Part shown: piece by piece, positions 12,601 to 20,152 of the stretch
Layout: each line of letters opens with the position of its first letter
Numbering within the stretch: position 1 is the stretch's first letter
Assembly (NCBI RefSeq): GCF_037975245.1
Contig: NC_092576.1
Span: forward strand, 24,639,611 to 24,703,610
Origin: Apostichopus japonicus
Lineage: Eukaryota; Echinodermata; Holothuroidea; Aspidochirotida; Stichopodidae
Direction: 5' to 3'
DNA length: 64,000 nt
Notes under the pieces: model-generated
What the model was told of the DNA's origin: nothing
The model's database searches: none
Seen by the model: only the letters and a program-made list of their open reading frames with translations
Program-made: the position numbers and the translations under genes

Positions 12601-15600
12601 ATCTGAAGGGCTAGGGTGTATTGACCCCTAGCATCTGACCACTTTCTCAATTTCAAGGAAGTCATGGTGAATAAAGTTGCTTGAAAACCATTGGAAGAGG
12701 AGATCCAATCACCAGATTATACAAATCCATGAAACACTCAATGCTTATGTTAGAGCAGAATATACAAATCCATGAAACACTCAATGCTTATGTTAGAGCA
12801 GAATATACAAATCCATGAAACACTCAATGTTAATTTGTTAAGCAGAATATACAAATTCATGAAACACTCATTCTTAAAGCAGAATATACAAATTCATGAA
12901 ACACTCAATGCTGATTTCAATTAAAGCAGAATATACTAAATTCATGAAACACTCAATGCTTATGATAAAGCAGAATACACAAATTAATGAAACACTCAAT
13001 GCTGATTTCTTAAAGCAGAGTACACAAATCTGTGAAACACTCAATGCTGATTTCTTACAGTAGAATACACAAATCCATGATACACTCAATGCCTATGATA
13101 AAGCAGAATACACAAATCCATGATAAAAAGCACTTTCACAAGAAGGTGTTTTAATAATGAGAAGGAGTGTTGACACCATTATCTGTTGGGACCACAGCGA
13201 TCTTGTTGGTTGATAATCACGGATAATCTAATTCATGTGAGTGGACACGCTGTGTAAACTATTTGTTCGAGTTAGAGGCATTCCTCCATGTTTGAACGGT
13301 ACTGTGGTCGAGTGGATAAAGGCGGTGGCATTTGAAGCAATGAGGCTTAGCAATCGGGTGGTCCGGGGTTCGATAACCGGCCGGGTCATAGTAAGGTGGG
13401 TTTTTAATCCGAGAGCAATCTACGGTTTTCCCATCTGAAATGACTTTCTAATTTGAAAAGATTCCAAATTTGAGTTAAAATGTTGAATTGGAAGCCACCC
13501 GACGTGTAAGTTGTAATCCATAAGCCCTTGCAGGTTTCTCCCACATTTGTGGTCGCTTGAGTGTCGTAAAAATAACTGTTGATTATTATTTCTATTATTA
13601 TTATTATTAATATTATTATGATTATTATTATTAATATTATTATTATTACTATTATTACTTGACCGATTCAGAGAGACAAAGCTATTCACTTACAATTGTG
13701 GGTTTCTCCCACATTTGTGGTTGCTTAAGCATCATAAAAATAACCTTTTGATTATTATTATTATTATTATTATTACTTGACCGATTCAGAGAGACAAAGC
13801 TATTCACCTACAATTGTCGAGGTGAACTCTCCTCCTTCCACTTTTTAATGAACTGTTTTTTTTTTATCTCTCATCTTCAGAGGATGCTGCAATAAGGTTG
13901 AGTAATGATGTTGTAAGAGAACTCAACATGTCATCTTTGGACGTGCTGTCATCTAGAACCTGTGAGAAACCCTGTCCTGGTGATTGTGTGGTAAGACTAA
14001 GTTACTACATCAGTTTTGGAAACTAAAGCAGGACATATTTGGTGTGTCATTTCTGAGAAACCTTGGGCCAGCTAGTGCTTACCCCTATGTAAAAGGACTG
14101 TGTGCAATCAGTGGTATGTACACCAGTGAACCTATCATACTTCTTGTCTTGTTAATACTTAAAGGCTCCTGAAGGCTCATGAATATTGACCAGTGTTTTT
14201 CAGAACAGTACCTACAACCCCCCTGGCATTTATTTACACCCATTTTACACATGTACAAAGAGGGAATTCTTTTACATAATTGAAAAGCCCATAGAATTAT
14301 GCTATCCACTGCACTTACCCAATGATTATAAGTGCAAACTATCAAAAAAAGCAGAAAAAATCTTGATAAAAATATGAAAGGAAATGCTGAAATAAGCATA
14401 TTAATTCATGAAAAGCTACCAGTCCTGTTTATAAACTCTTTCTCAGTCTGGTTACAAAACATTTTGGAGCTCTTTGAGAATAACTTATTTTGGTCAAGCA
14501 GTTTGCTCAAGGACGGTATTGTTGATTTCTTAAAGACAACAAAAGGAATCTATGCGATGGTGATGACGTGTGTATGTGTGTGTGCGTGTGAACATATATG
14601 ACACCGTCTGGTAAACATGATGACTCACCAAGTGTACGGTGCATAAAATTTCAAACTTGGTATGTAGATTTAACCATTAGGTAATTGTTTGCTCCTTTTT
14701 GTTATTGAGCATGGTCAAATATCATTTGAGGTCACTAGTGGCAGAAATATGAAAACCTTGTAAACAAGCTTACTGAACATCTGTAGTTTTGGTGAATGTC
14801 ATACTGGGGTGGTAGGTGCCGCTTTAATACTGAATGCTACAAGTTAAGCAGTTTTGACCAAGGTTAAAAGGTCATTTGAGATCAACAGGAGGGAAACTCT
14901 GAAAATCATGTCTCAATCGATAACATTAGCTTTGGTGAATTGCATACGTACTATGTGGGTGCCCCTTAGTTATTGGGGAAAGTCAATAGATGACAAAATC
15001 TGAAATTCTTGTTAACTTGATAACTTAAGAGGTAAAGCTACAATGAACCTAATACTCAGAAGGCACATCCACCTTGAAGTGAATACAAGAACTGTGGTGT
15101 TCTTTGAAAAGGTCAAAGGTCACTATAGGTCAAAGTCTGAAAACATTGTTAATGTGATAACTATAAGTTAACCTTAGATGAAACTCACACTTTGGTGTGA
15201 GAGTACCCTACAGTGAAGTTCTCAGTTAATTGTTTAGAGTTTCTTTTGGCTCACAATATCTGAAAAGATCTTGAACAATGCATATATAGTCAGTCGAAAG
15301 GTGAAATCTAGTCTTGAGACTTCATACTCTTCTTCTTTTGTTGTGTGAATTAAACACACTTAGCCCTCCTCAGGTGTCACACTCTTGAGCTTCAAGGGAT
15401 GAACAGGTTATTTGAAATGGCTACAGAAGTGGCCTTGTTCTCTGTGATAGATGGGTATAGGGATGGTTTTTGTCAAAATTATTTCAGAGGGAATAAACAA
15501 TGCCATAACAATCATTCGTTAAATAACGATTGTTAAAAGGTGGTTGGTGGCAGAGCTGAAATGTTAGATCTGGTTAAAAAAAAAAAAAAAAAAAAAAAAG

Positions 15601-18600
15601 GGTTCATGTGGTCATAGAGCAGCTATGTGACTGTATTCAACATAATAAGACTGTTCTTTCTGGATATTGAAACATTTTGGCATAAAAGTTGTACATTAGA
15701 AAATTCTTATAAGTTGCTCAATAATTTATTTGATGCCCACATGTGATTATTACAAGATGTAGTGCTCTTGGGTAGTGGCGTAGCTAAGGGGGTTCAAGGG
15801 AGGGCACGTGCCCCGGGCTTAGGGGGGTGCTGAAATGGGAGAATGAGAGTAAAAAAAATGAGCACTTTTTAGAAAAACATGACGAAGTTGATGTATGTCG
15901 TCAGGCATGAATATTTCCAGTTACTAATAAGAATCTGAACTGAATGTAGTTGTTTTTATTAGCAAATTTATAGATTGTGATTTCTTTTCAGTCCATTTCG
16001 ACCGTTTTCTCTTTTTAAAATTTTTTTATTCTGTTCTGTATTCTGTCATGACTACATGTCACGGAAATTTCGGGTATTTCAGTATACAGTTCCAAGGCAG
16101 TAGATTTCGAAAGGTGGAAATATCATAGGCGTAGGAGCAGAATTTGATTTAGGGGGGGGGGAGGGCTGTAACGACTTGCAGGAAAAATATAACCAACAAT
16201 TTTTGCGTGCTATGCGCGCCATTTCATTTTCTTTCAGTAGTGGGGGGGGGGCGCAATTTTCTACTCTTGTACATGGGCGCCAAAACCTCTAGCTACGCCT
16301 CTGCTCTTGGGACTTAAAAAGGATGTTTAAATTTCTGTTCTTCTGATTCTCACCTAATTCTTGGACCAATTTCAACTCAACTTGATCTACATATAGTCAG
16401 ATAAATAAGTGGAATACGAAGAGTCAAGTAAAGGGAGTCACAAAGCTTTCTGAGTTTTCATCTGTATCAAGTATTACCATGTTGCTATGGTTTTTCTCTG
16501 TTTCCTGGGACATAAATGGTGGTGGGTATAATGCCACTTGGTTCATCTGTTGACAGGATAGTGTGTGTTCTGGTATAAATGATATTGTTTTATTTGATTG
16601 CATCTATTTCCTAGGTCTCTGATTGGTCCGAGTTTTCATCTTGCTTTGGGAGTTGTTTTGATTCATCCATTCCTGGTAATCAGACCAGATCCAGACATAT
16701 TGTTGCCATGCCATCACCTGATGGATTCCAGTGTCCAAAGGATACCATAGAGTCCAAGTAAGTCAAAGAATTACCTCTCTGATATTACCTTCCATGGTCC
16801 TATAGATACCCAAGCAAAATGCTCCAACCCTGAGACAATCCTCTGTCTGTTATACCAAGATATATATACATATATATATTTATAAGTATATACAGTAAGT
16901 TTCTTAAGTTTTTGCTGCTTCTTTTGAATGATTCCTGTTAACATATATTTATTTATTTATGCTTGAAGCAGCCCTGTTACATTTGGTTGGTGGTTGTTAT
17001 ACTGACCAAACCTGTCACATTTGGTCCGTGGTTGTTATACTGACCAAGCCTGTTACATTTGGTCCGTGGTTGTAATACTTCCACCAAGCCTAATACATTT
17101 GGGTCGTGGTTGTAATACTGTGTCCAAGCCTGTAACATTGGCCGTTGTTGTAATACTGGGACCAAGCCTGTTACATTTGGTCCGTGATTGTAATACTTCA
17201 ACCATGCCTGTGACATCTGGACCATGGTTGTAAAACTTCCATATATAGAGCTTGTGTTTCCAGCAGTTTTCAGTAAAATAATTTGCATATTTATTTAGAT
17301 TGTTAGATTCAGAGAAAGATGAATCTTTCATTTAGTATTCTCCCATATCTTGTATTATTGCTTCAACAGGCCCTGTAACTCCAAACATTGTCCAGAGTTT
17401 AGTTGGATGTCCGGACCCTGGAATATGGAAGAAGGCGTTAGAGACGTCTGGTGTCAAATGAAAGGTTAGCAAAATGAAAAATAATAATCAAACTGCGGTT
17501 TTGTAGTTCATCTTAAAGATATCTGTTTACTGAGCTCTGTGAAATAATTGCTTTCCATAAATGGACTAATAGAAAACATTATGGTATGTTATTGTGTTTA
17601 TTTATTTGGATGTCTGGTATCTTGGATATTGTGTCATTTCTTTGAAGAATTATCTCTTTCAGTGTTTTATGCTTCTCTTAGTAAGAGCACACAGGAAGAA
17701 GTAATAATAATGTGTGTATGTATGTATGTAATTTAGATCCTCCTGCAAGCAGGAACTCGCAAAGAAGCCTCATTGGCTTATCAAAGCCGCAAGCTGACCG
17801 AAGTCAGTCTCTTAGATGCATATTTAACGTCCATGATTATGAATTGTCAATTGTCAACGACTCTGTAACTGGACGACATACATTAATCTTGGAGTAATAA
17901 TACCAGTGAAAGATATTTATAAAAACACAGACCTTGTTAGTTGCAACCTTTGTTATTGTATCGCTCTTTCCTCAGGTTCCTCAGTGTCTAATGTTACAGG
18001 AGGGTGCATCGAGGGTAAGAGACCGCCCTCCTCTCAGCGGTGCCGTGACCCCCGGTGTGCTGCCCATGGCAGTGTCTGTGATGCTGGCTATTGTAAATGT
18101 CAAGAGGGCTTTGAAGGTAGTCCTGATTCTCATTTTTGACCCATGATATTAAACATCCTTAAATAATAGTCTGGTGGAATGGTGGAATCATTAACATTAA
18201 TAATAGTCTGCTTGGTGGAATCATTAATGTTAATAATAGTCTGGTGGAATGGTGGAATCATTAACGTAAATAATAATCACATCATCTGAGTTGTCAATTT
18301 TAGACTGGCTCAAAGTCTTCAGTCTTGTAAATGTAGAATCAGATAAAAAAAATTGGAACTGTTTCAGGGAGTTGAACTTTGTGAGCAATTGTATAATAGC
18401 ATGCTTGTCTCTGAATGGTGTTAGAATTGAAAGTTTATTCCATTGTTTTCCTGTTAGCTTGTGTTTGTGAAGCATGCTGCCCTCTAAGGAATGCTAAATC
18501 AAAAACTTGCATCCATATATAAGGCCAAAAGTTTTATTTTTAATTATTATTTTTTTAATTATTTTTATTAAATTAATTTTTTTTTTTTTTTAATTTTATT

Positions 18601-20152
18601 TTTTTGTTTGTTTTATTTTTTTAAGGTGATGGCTTAGTTTGTTACCCTCTGGAAGGATGCAGGGACAACGCAGACTGTCTTGAAGTCCTGGAGGAGACCT
18701 ACTGCGCCAAGGGTGGAGTCTGTCGCTGTGAGAGGACCTATGACCTCAGAGAAGGAACTTGTCGGGTGCCATATGCCAGGCGACACACAAACAGTATGTT
18801 CTATCTGCACCAATTTGTTGGGGGGGGGGGGGATGGGAATAAATGAAATATATTGTCACCTTAGGAAAAGCATATCAGCATTTTTGAGCATGGATGATGA
18901 TAACATTAATAGTAATCATAATAATAATAATAAAATAACAATAATGCCTTGATAGTCCAATACATTAGAGGATTTTAACCATCATTCTGTCAGAGAACAT
19001 TAAAGGTATTGAAGACTCGCCCCAAACTGCTTGCCGCCCTCCGAAAAAAGTTAACTTTCCGTTGCTTGCAAGTGATGTTTTCTTTTTGTCGCTACAAAAT
19101 GCAGACAGTAATGAAACGTGATACCTTGTTATCTTTTATCTAGACCTGAGATGTCCATCGCTGCTATGTACACTGTGTTATGGGCATTGACCGTAGCTGT
19201 ATGTACTGACTGTACACTAGTGTCTAATTACCGACGGTAGCAAGCTGTGTGTGTATTTTCTGGGATCGATAGTGGTGTGTAACACTTCTGTTACACCTCA
19301 TTTCAAACTAGGTCAGATTAGTGGCATCTGACGTTTCTTTGTGCGCGAGTCTTCACTCCCTTTAAGTCACACCTTGCTTCCACAATTATATCATGAACAT
19401 TCTCTCAACAGAAACATGGGTATGGTTTGTTATAGCTGGCTGCTGCCTGGTAGCACTGCTGATACTGATGGCTGCAATCTACTGTGTATCAAGGTCTGTC
19501 ATTTCACATTCTGTGGTTTTAAAGAGATCGGTTTAAGGGTCCAATGTTAGCTAATTTAAAATTCTTTTAAAGCAGGGATGTTTTTTCACTTGGTTGTCAA
19601 CTATTATTACTCTTCCCCAAATCTGCAGAAAGTTACTCAGAGTGGGTGGGACTGTAATTTATGAGACCAGGTCAAACACTTCACCCACTGTTCAATCACA
19701 TGAATGTTATGTAGAAACATTCCATTTGATGTTAAACATTTCTTGAATATCTTGTGAAATGAAAAAATGAAAAATATTCAAATATTAGACTCTGTCTTTA
19801 TGCTTACTTGAAATACAATTTAACTGGTCAAGCTAAATGAAATGTATTGTTTTTAAAGTTAAGTATTTTATAACATCAGCAATTTAAATCCAATTGCTTA
19901 ATTATGGTGCAATTAATTACTCGTGAAAGACACTGGTTACAAGTTGTTGATAATTCGACCATAATATGTCTTAATTGTTTGAAACCTTTCAAGGAAAATA
20001 TTTCCAATTTTCTGTATTTGATTTACAGAGCTGAAAAAGGAGGTTTCGAGCCGTTGTCACAGAATGGCGCTGAAGGAGGACCACTACCTGCTGATAATGA
20101 CCCAGAATTTATAAAGATGTCAATGTTAGAAAACCAGCTAGGAGATTCCTGA
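370..20152 (+). CDS. THSD7: THSD7-type thrombospondin type-1 repeat transmembrane protein, 3' portion (17 exons, joined)
   Basis: This is a type I membrane protein with a long ectodomain of TSP1 repeats. Vertebrate THSD7A and THSD7B are cell-surface or shed glycoproteins linked to endothelial migration and podocytes; that role is family knowledge, not seen here. Exons: 370-633, 1247-1444, 3789-4178, 6032-6208, 6444-6572, 7623-7817, 8539-8823, 9241-9477, 10716-10972, 12171-12342, 13881-13990, 16615-16757, 17370-17464, 17976-18116, 18626-18793, 19412-19493, 20029-20152. After the first two bases they join without frame break into 1054 codons plus TGA. About 15 repeats alternate between the DCxxSxW..W..C..TCG type and the W..C....CGxGxRxRxVxC type, the pattern of THSD7. 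Then follow a cysteine-rich EGF-like segment, one hydrophobic span and a tail of about 40 residues. Most introns are phase 1, usual for extracellular modules. The 5' exons, with signal peptide, lie left of the window. Vertebrate proteins have about 1600 residues, so roughly a third is missing. 7A and 7B cannot be told apart. Confidence 0.88.
1247..1444 (+). CDS. THSD7: THSD7 exon b: TSP1 repeat
   Basis: The acceptor is tttgccag and the donor gtgaga; both ends are phase 1. It encodes the rest of the preceding repeat and then YIWQISPWEVC with CGEDVGVQKRNVTC. NVT is a possible N-glycosylation site. Confidence 0.82.
1845..3194. repeat. 43-bp minisatellite, about 31 copies
   Basis: Tandem unit of 43 bp containing GATGGGATGAGGTGGATGG and GGTTAAACCCCAGACCC. 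The period was checked by unit starts at 1931 and 1974. Variants such as GGATCGAAAG and GGATGGGGAGG recur at intervals. It lies in the THSD7 intron between exons b and c. Confidence 0.97.
3789..4178 (+). CDS. THSD7: THSD7 exon c: two TSP1 repeats
   Basis: The acceptor is ctttgttcag and the donor gtgaga; both ends are phase 1. At 390 nt it is the longest THSD7 exon in the window. It holds a full repeat starting DCVVSQWSEWSGCNQTCG, whose CNQTCG fits an O-fucose site. The first half of the next repeat follows, with CGQGLRDRQVSC. It lies between two large intronic minisatellites. Confidence 0.88.
4464..5872. repeat. 26-bp minisatellite, about 54 copies, with higher-order repeats
   Basis: Tandem unit GGATGTGGAGGGTCCAGTAG plus GTACTA or GTGCTA (26 bp). 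Rare variant units recur exactly 338 bp apart (13 units, e.g. 4591 and 4929) and 286 bp apart (11 units, 5284 and 5570), so blocks of units were duplicated. It lies in the THSD7 intron between exons c and d. Confidence 0.97.
6032..6208 (+). CDS. THSD7: THSD7 exon d: TSP1 repeat
   Basis: The acceptor is acttgaccag and the donor gtaaga; both ends are phase 1. It encodes the close of the previous repeat and then DCELSDWTPYGPCEHHC. The array in the upstream intron ends about 160 bases before this acceptor. Confidence 0.85.
6444..6572 (+). CDS. THSD7: THSD7 exon e: TSP1 repeat
   Basis: The acceptor is ttttatttcag and the donor gtgagt; both ends are phase 1. It encodes a repeat end (LCPHLSADELLEVMPC) and the start of the next, NYTANIGPWSDC. 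NYT is a possible N-glycosylation site. Confidence 0.82.
6722..6967. mobile_element. Short non-autonomous hAT-like element
   Basis: 246 bp with terminal inverted repeats: CAGGCGCGTAGCCAGG at the left and the complement of CCTTGGCTATGCGCCTG at the right. It is flanked by near-perfect 8-bp repeats, TATACAGC and TATAAAGC. No coding capacity was found. Confidence 0.72.
7370..7560 (+). repeat. Dispersed repeat with GATCCTgcTAGGATC hairpin
   Basis: The sequence CTTTGAAGAAGATCCTGCTA, followed by GGATCGAAACGTCAGGCC, occurs here, inverted at 11860-12030, and again near 59110-59180. About 170 bp is shared by the first two copies. The inverted repeat GATCCT/AGGATC can form a hairpin. It resembles the 3' terminus of a retroelement; the family was not identified. 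Confidence 0.7.
7623..7817 (+). CDS. THSD7: THSD7 exon f: TSP1 repeat
   Basis: It encodes GECGQGKRLRSVTC, then CPQDCTVSSWLSWSSCSARCG. The donor is gtgaga. The acceptor tttatgaag was chosen because it gives the two bases needed to complete the phase 1 codon. It has a weak pyrimidine tract and lies just after a dispersed repeat (7370-7560), so the start is less certain than the rest. Confidence 0.78.
8004..8081 (+). ncRNA. tRNA-like sequence, probably a tRNA-derived SINE head or pseudogene
   Basis: 78 nt begin GCCGTGG and end CCACGGC, a perfect 7-bp acceptor stem. A T-arm CTGGG-TTCGATC-CCCGG gives a good B-box. An A-box-like TGGTGCAGCGG starts inside the acceptor stem, three bases early for a normal tRNA, and no clean anticodon arm is visible. 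I therefore do not call a functional tRNA. Confidence 0.55.
8539..8823 (+). CDS. THSD7: THSD7 exon g: TSP1 repeat
   Basis: The acceptor is ttggtctacag and the donor gtgagt; both ends are phase 1. It encodes the end of one repeat, then FVWAVGDWSPC with CGPGLRNRTVAC and a final CELPC. The NTS and NRT sequons are in this exon. Confidence 0.86.
9241..9477 (+). CDS. THSD7: THSD7 exon h: TSP1 repeat
   Basis: The acceptor is gttgatttcag and the donor gtagga; both ends are phase 1. It encodes DCVVSEWSEFTPCSSDC, a full repeat, and the start of the next one (SVWTECQPHHGDCGPG). Confidence 0.86.
10310..10530. repeat. 45-bp tandem repeat, about 5 copies
   Basis: The unit contains TTAATGGGGACATATGGTGA and CCATAAATGAAGTAG. 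Copies are partly degenerate. It is intronic, between THSD7 exons h and i. Confidence 0.85.
10716..10972 (+). CDS. THSD7: THSD7 exon i: TSP1 repeat
   Basis: The acceptor is tctattag and the donor gtattt. It starts in phase 1 and ends in phase 0. It encodes the core of one repeat (VQWQVISC) and the next, DCEYGSLSQWSPCTHHCG, up to VRQLNQ. Confidence 0.84.
11068..11290 (-). mobile_element. SINE fragment (family B, tRNA head missing)
   Basis: It shares TTAACCCTGGTCATTGG, CACACCAAAGTGTGCACAAT and the stretch around TGGGGCACCACAGTGCAC with the copies at 32050 and 48548. The copy stops before the tRNA-like head. Confidence 0.75.
11860..12030 (-). repeat. Inverted copy of the 7370 dispersed repeat
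   Basis: Reverse complement of the repeat at 7370-7560, including the GATCCTAGCAGGATC hairpin and the preceding CT-rich stretch. Confidence 0.75.
12171..12342 (+). CDS. THSD7: THSD7 exon j: TSP1 repeat
   Basis: The acceptor is acctcttcag and the donor gtatga. It starts in phase 0 and ends in phase 1. It encodes TGPCNIKPC and then FTYQWLKEPWGAC with CGVGVETRRVEC. Confidence 0.86.
12706..13130. repeat. About 44-bp degenerate tandem repeat, about 9 copies
   Basis: The unit contains AGCAGAATATACAAATCCAT and GAAACACTCAATGCT, with length variation in the spacer. It is intronic, between THSD7 exons j and k. Confidence 0.88.
13303..13690 (+). mobile_element. tRNA-derived SINE with ATT-repeat tail
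   Basis: The head has an A-box TGGTCGAGTGG and a B-box GGTTCGATAACC, as in Leu/Ser-type tRNAs. A body of about 180 bp and an imperfect ATT repeat follow. Part of the 3' half (CTCCCACATTTGTGG to GACAAAGCTATTCAC) recurs at 13703-13806, so the tail was locally duplicated. Confidence 0.72.
13881..13990 (+). CDS. THSD7: THSD7 exon k: repeat linker
   Basis: The acceptor is ctcatcttcag and the donor gtaaga. It starts in phase 1 and ends in phase 0. It encodes the end of a repeat closing with CEKPCPGDCV. The next repeat starts at this exon's end and continues after a 2.6-kb intron. Confidence 0.8.
13991..15772 (+). other. THSD7 intron between exons k and l, left part
   Basis: No convincing coding sequence. 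It holds a short TG-rich patch near 14570 and a run of about 24 A at 15577-15599, which may be the tail of an unidentified retroposon. Confidence 0.5.
15773..16303. mobile_element. Non-autonomous hAT-like element with 8-bp target duplication
   Basis: 531 bp with inverted ends: TAGTGGCGTAGCTA at the left and the complement of TAGCTACGCCTCTG at the right. It is flanked by identical 8-mers CTCTTGGG (15765-15772 and 16304-16311). It is G-rich near the ends. A second GGCGTAGGAGCAGAATTTGA stretch inside may be a nested relative. Confidence 0.85.
16615..16757 (+). CDS. THSD7: THSD7 exon l: last DC-type TSP1 repeat
   Basis: The acceptor is ctatttcctag and the donor gtaagt. It starts in phase 0 and ends in phase 2. 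It encodes VSDWSEFSSCFGSCF and a TRSRHIV strand. The TCG of a standard repeat is GSC here. Confidence 0.82.
16966..17235. repeat. About 38-bp tandem repeat, 7 copies
   Basis: The unit contains CCTGTTACATTTGGTCCGTG and GTTGTAATACT. Units differ by a few bases. It lies between THSD7 exons l and m. Confidence 0.85.
17370..17464 (+). CDS. THSD7: THSD7 exon m: last W-type TSP1 repeat
   Basis: The acceptor is gcttcaacag and the donor gttagc. It starts in phase 2 and ends in phase 1. It encodes PCNSKHC and FSWMSGPWNMEEGVRDVWC, a degenerate W-type repeat lacking the usual CG.G.R motif. Confidence 0.8.
17709..17900 (-). mobile_element. SINE family A copy, truncated at its 5' end
   Basis: Reverse of the SINE at 50655: TATG repeats, the 3' hairpin TCCTGCAAGCAGGA, then the conserved body to CTTGGAGT. 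The tRNA-like head is missing. Confidence 0.8.
17976..18116 (+). CDS. THSD7: THSD7 exon n: EGF-like start
   Basis: The acceptor is tctttcctcag and the donor gtagtc; both ends are phase 1. It encodes the last repeat's close (QRCRDPRC) and then AAHGSVCDAGYCKCQEGFEG, an EGF-like CxC..GF.G pattern. NVT is a possible sequon. Confidence 0.83.
18626..18793 (+). CDS. THSD7: THSD7 exon o: cysteine-rich EGF-like
   Basis: The acceptor is atttttttaag and the donor gtatgt; both ends are phase 1. It encodes DGLVCYPLEGCRDNADC and AKGGVCRCERTYDLREGTC, then a basic juxtamembrane stretch (ARRHTN). It follows a T-rich tract of about 100 bases. Confidence 0.83.
19000..19365. mobile_element. TTAA-flanked MITE, copy 1
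   Basis: About 360 bp bounded by TTAA on both sides. The ends are inverted repeats: AGGTATTGAAGACTCGC at the left and the complement of GCGAGTCTTCACTCCCT at the right. Copies 2 and 3 are at 25269 and 49159. TTAA targets are typical of piggyBac-type elements; that assignment is inference. It ends 46 bases before the THSD7 transmembrane exon. Confidence 0.78.
19412..19493 (+). CDS. THSD7: THSD7 exon p: transmembrane segment
   Basis: The acceptor is ctctcaacag and the donor gtctgt. It starts in phase 1 and ends in phase 2. It encodes TWVWFVIAGCCLVALLILMA followed by AIYCVSR: one hydrophobic span of about 22 residues, then a positive charge, fitting type I topology. A TTAA-flanked MITE ends 46 bases before the exon. 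Confidence 0.85.
20029..20152 (+). CDS. THSD7: THSD7 last exon: cytoplasmic tail and stop
   Basis: The acceptor is gatttacag, entered in phase 2. It encodes an acidic tail with a GGFEPLSQNG stretch and ends MSMLENQLGDS followed by TGA at 20150-20152. The last 35 or so coding bases are a divergent copy of the 40-bp unit of the adjoining array. In the coding copy the unit is about 2 bases shorter. Confidence 0.87.

Noticed and set aside
13303-13385. A functional tRNA gene (Leu/Ser-like A and B boxes)
   Set aside because: The acceptor ends do not pair and a SINE body with an ATT-rich tail follows; called a SINE head.
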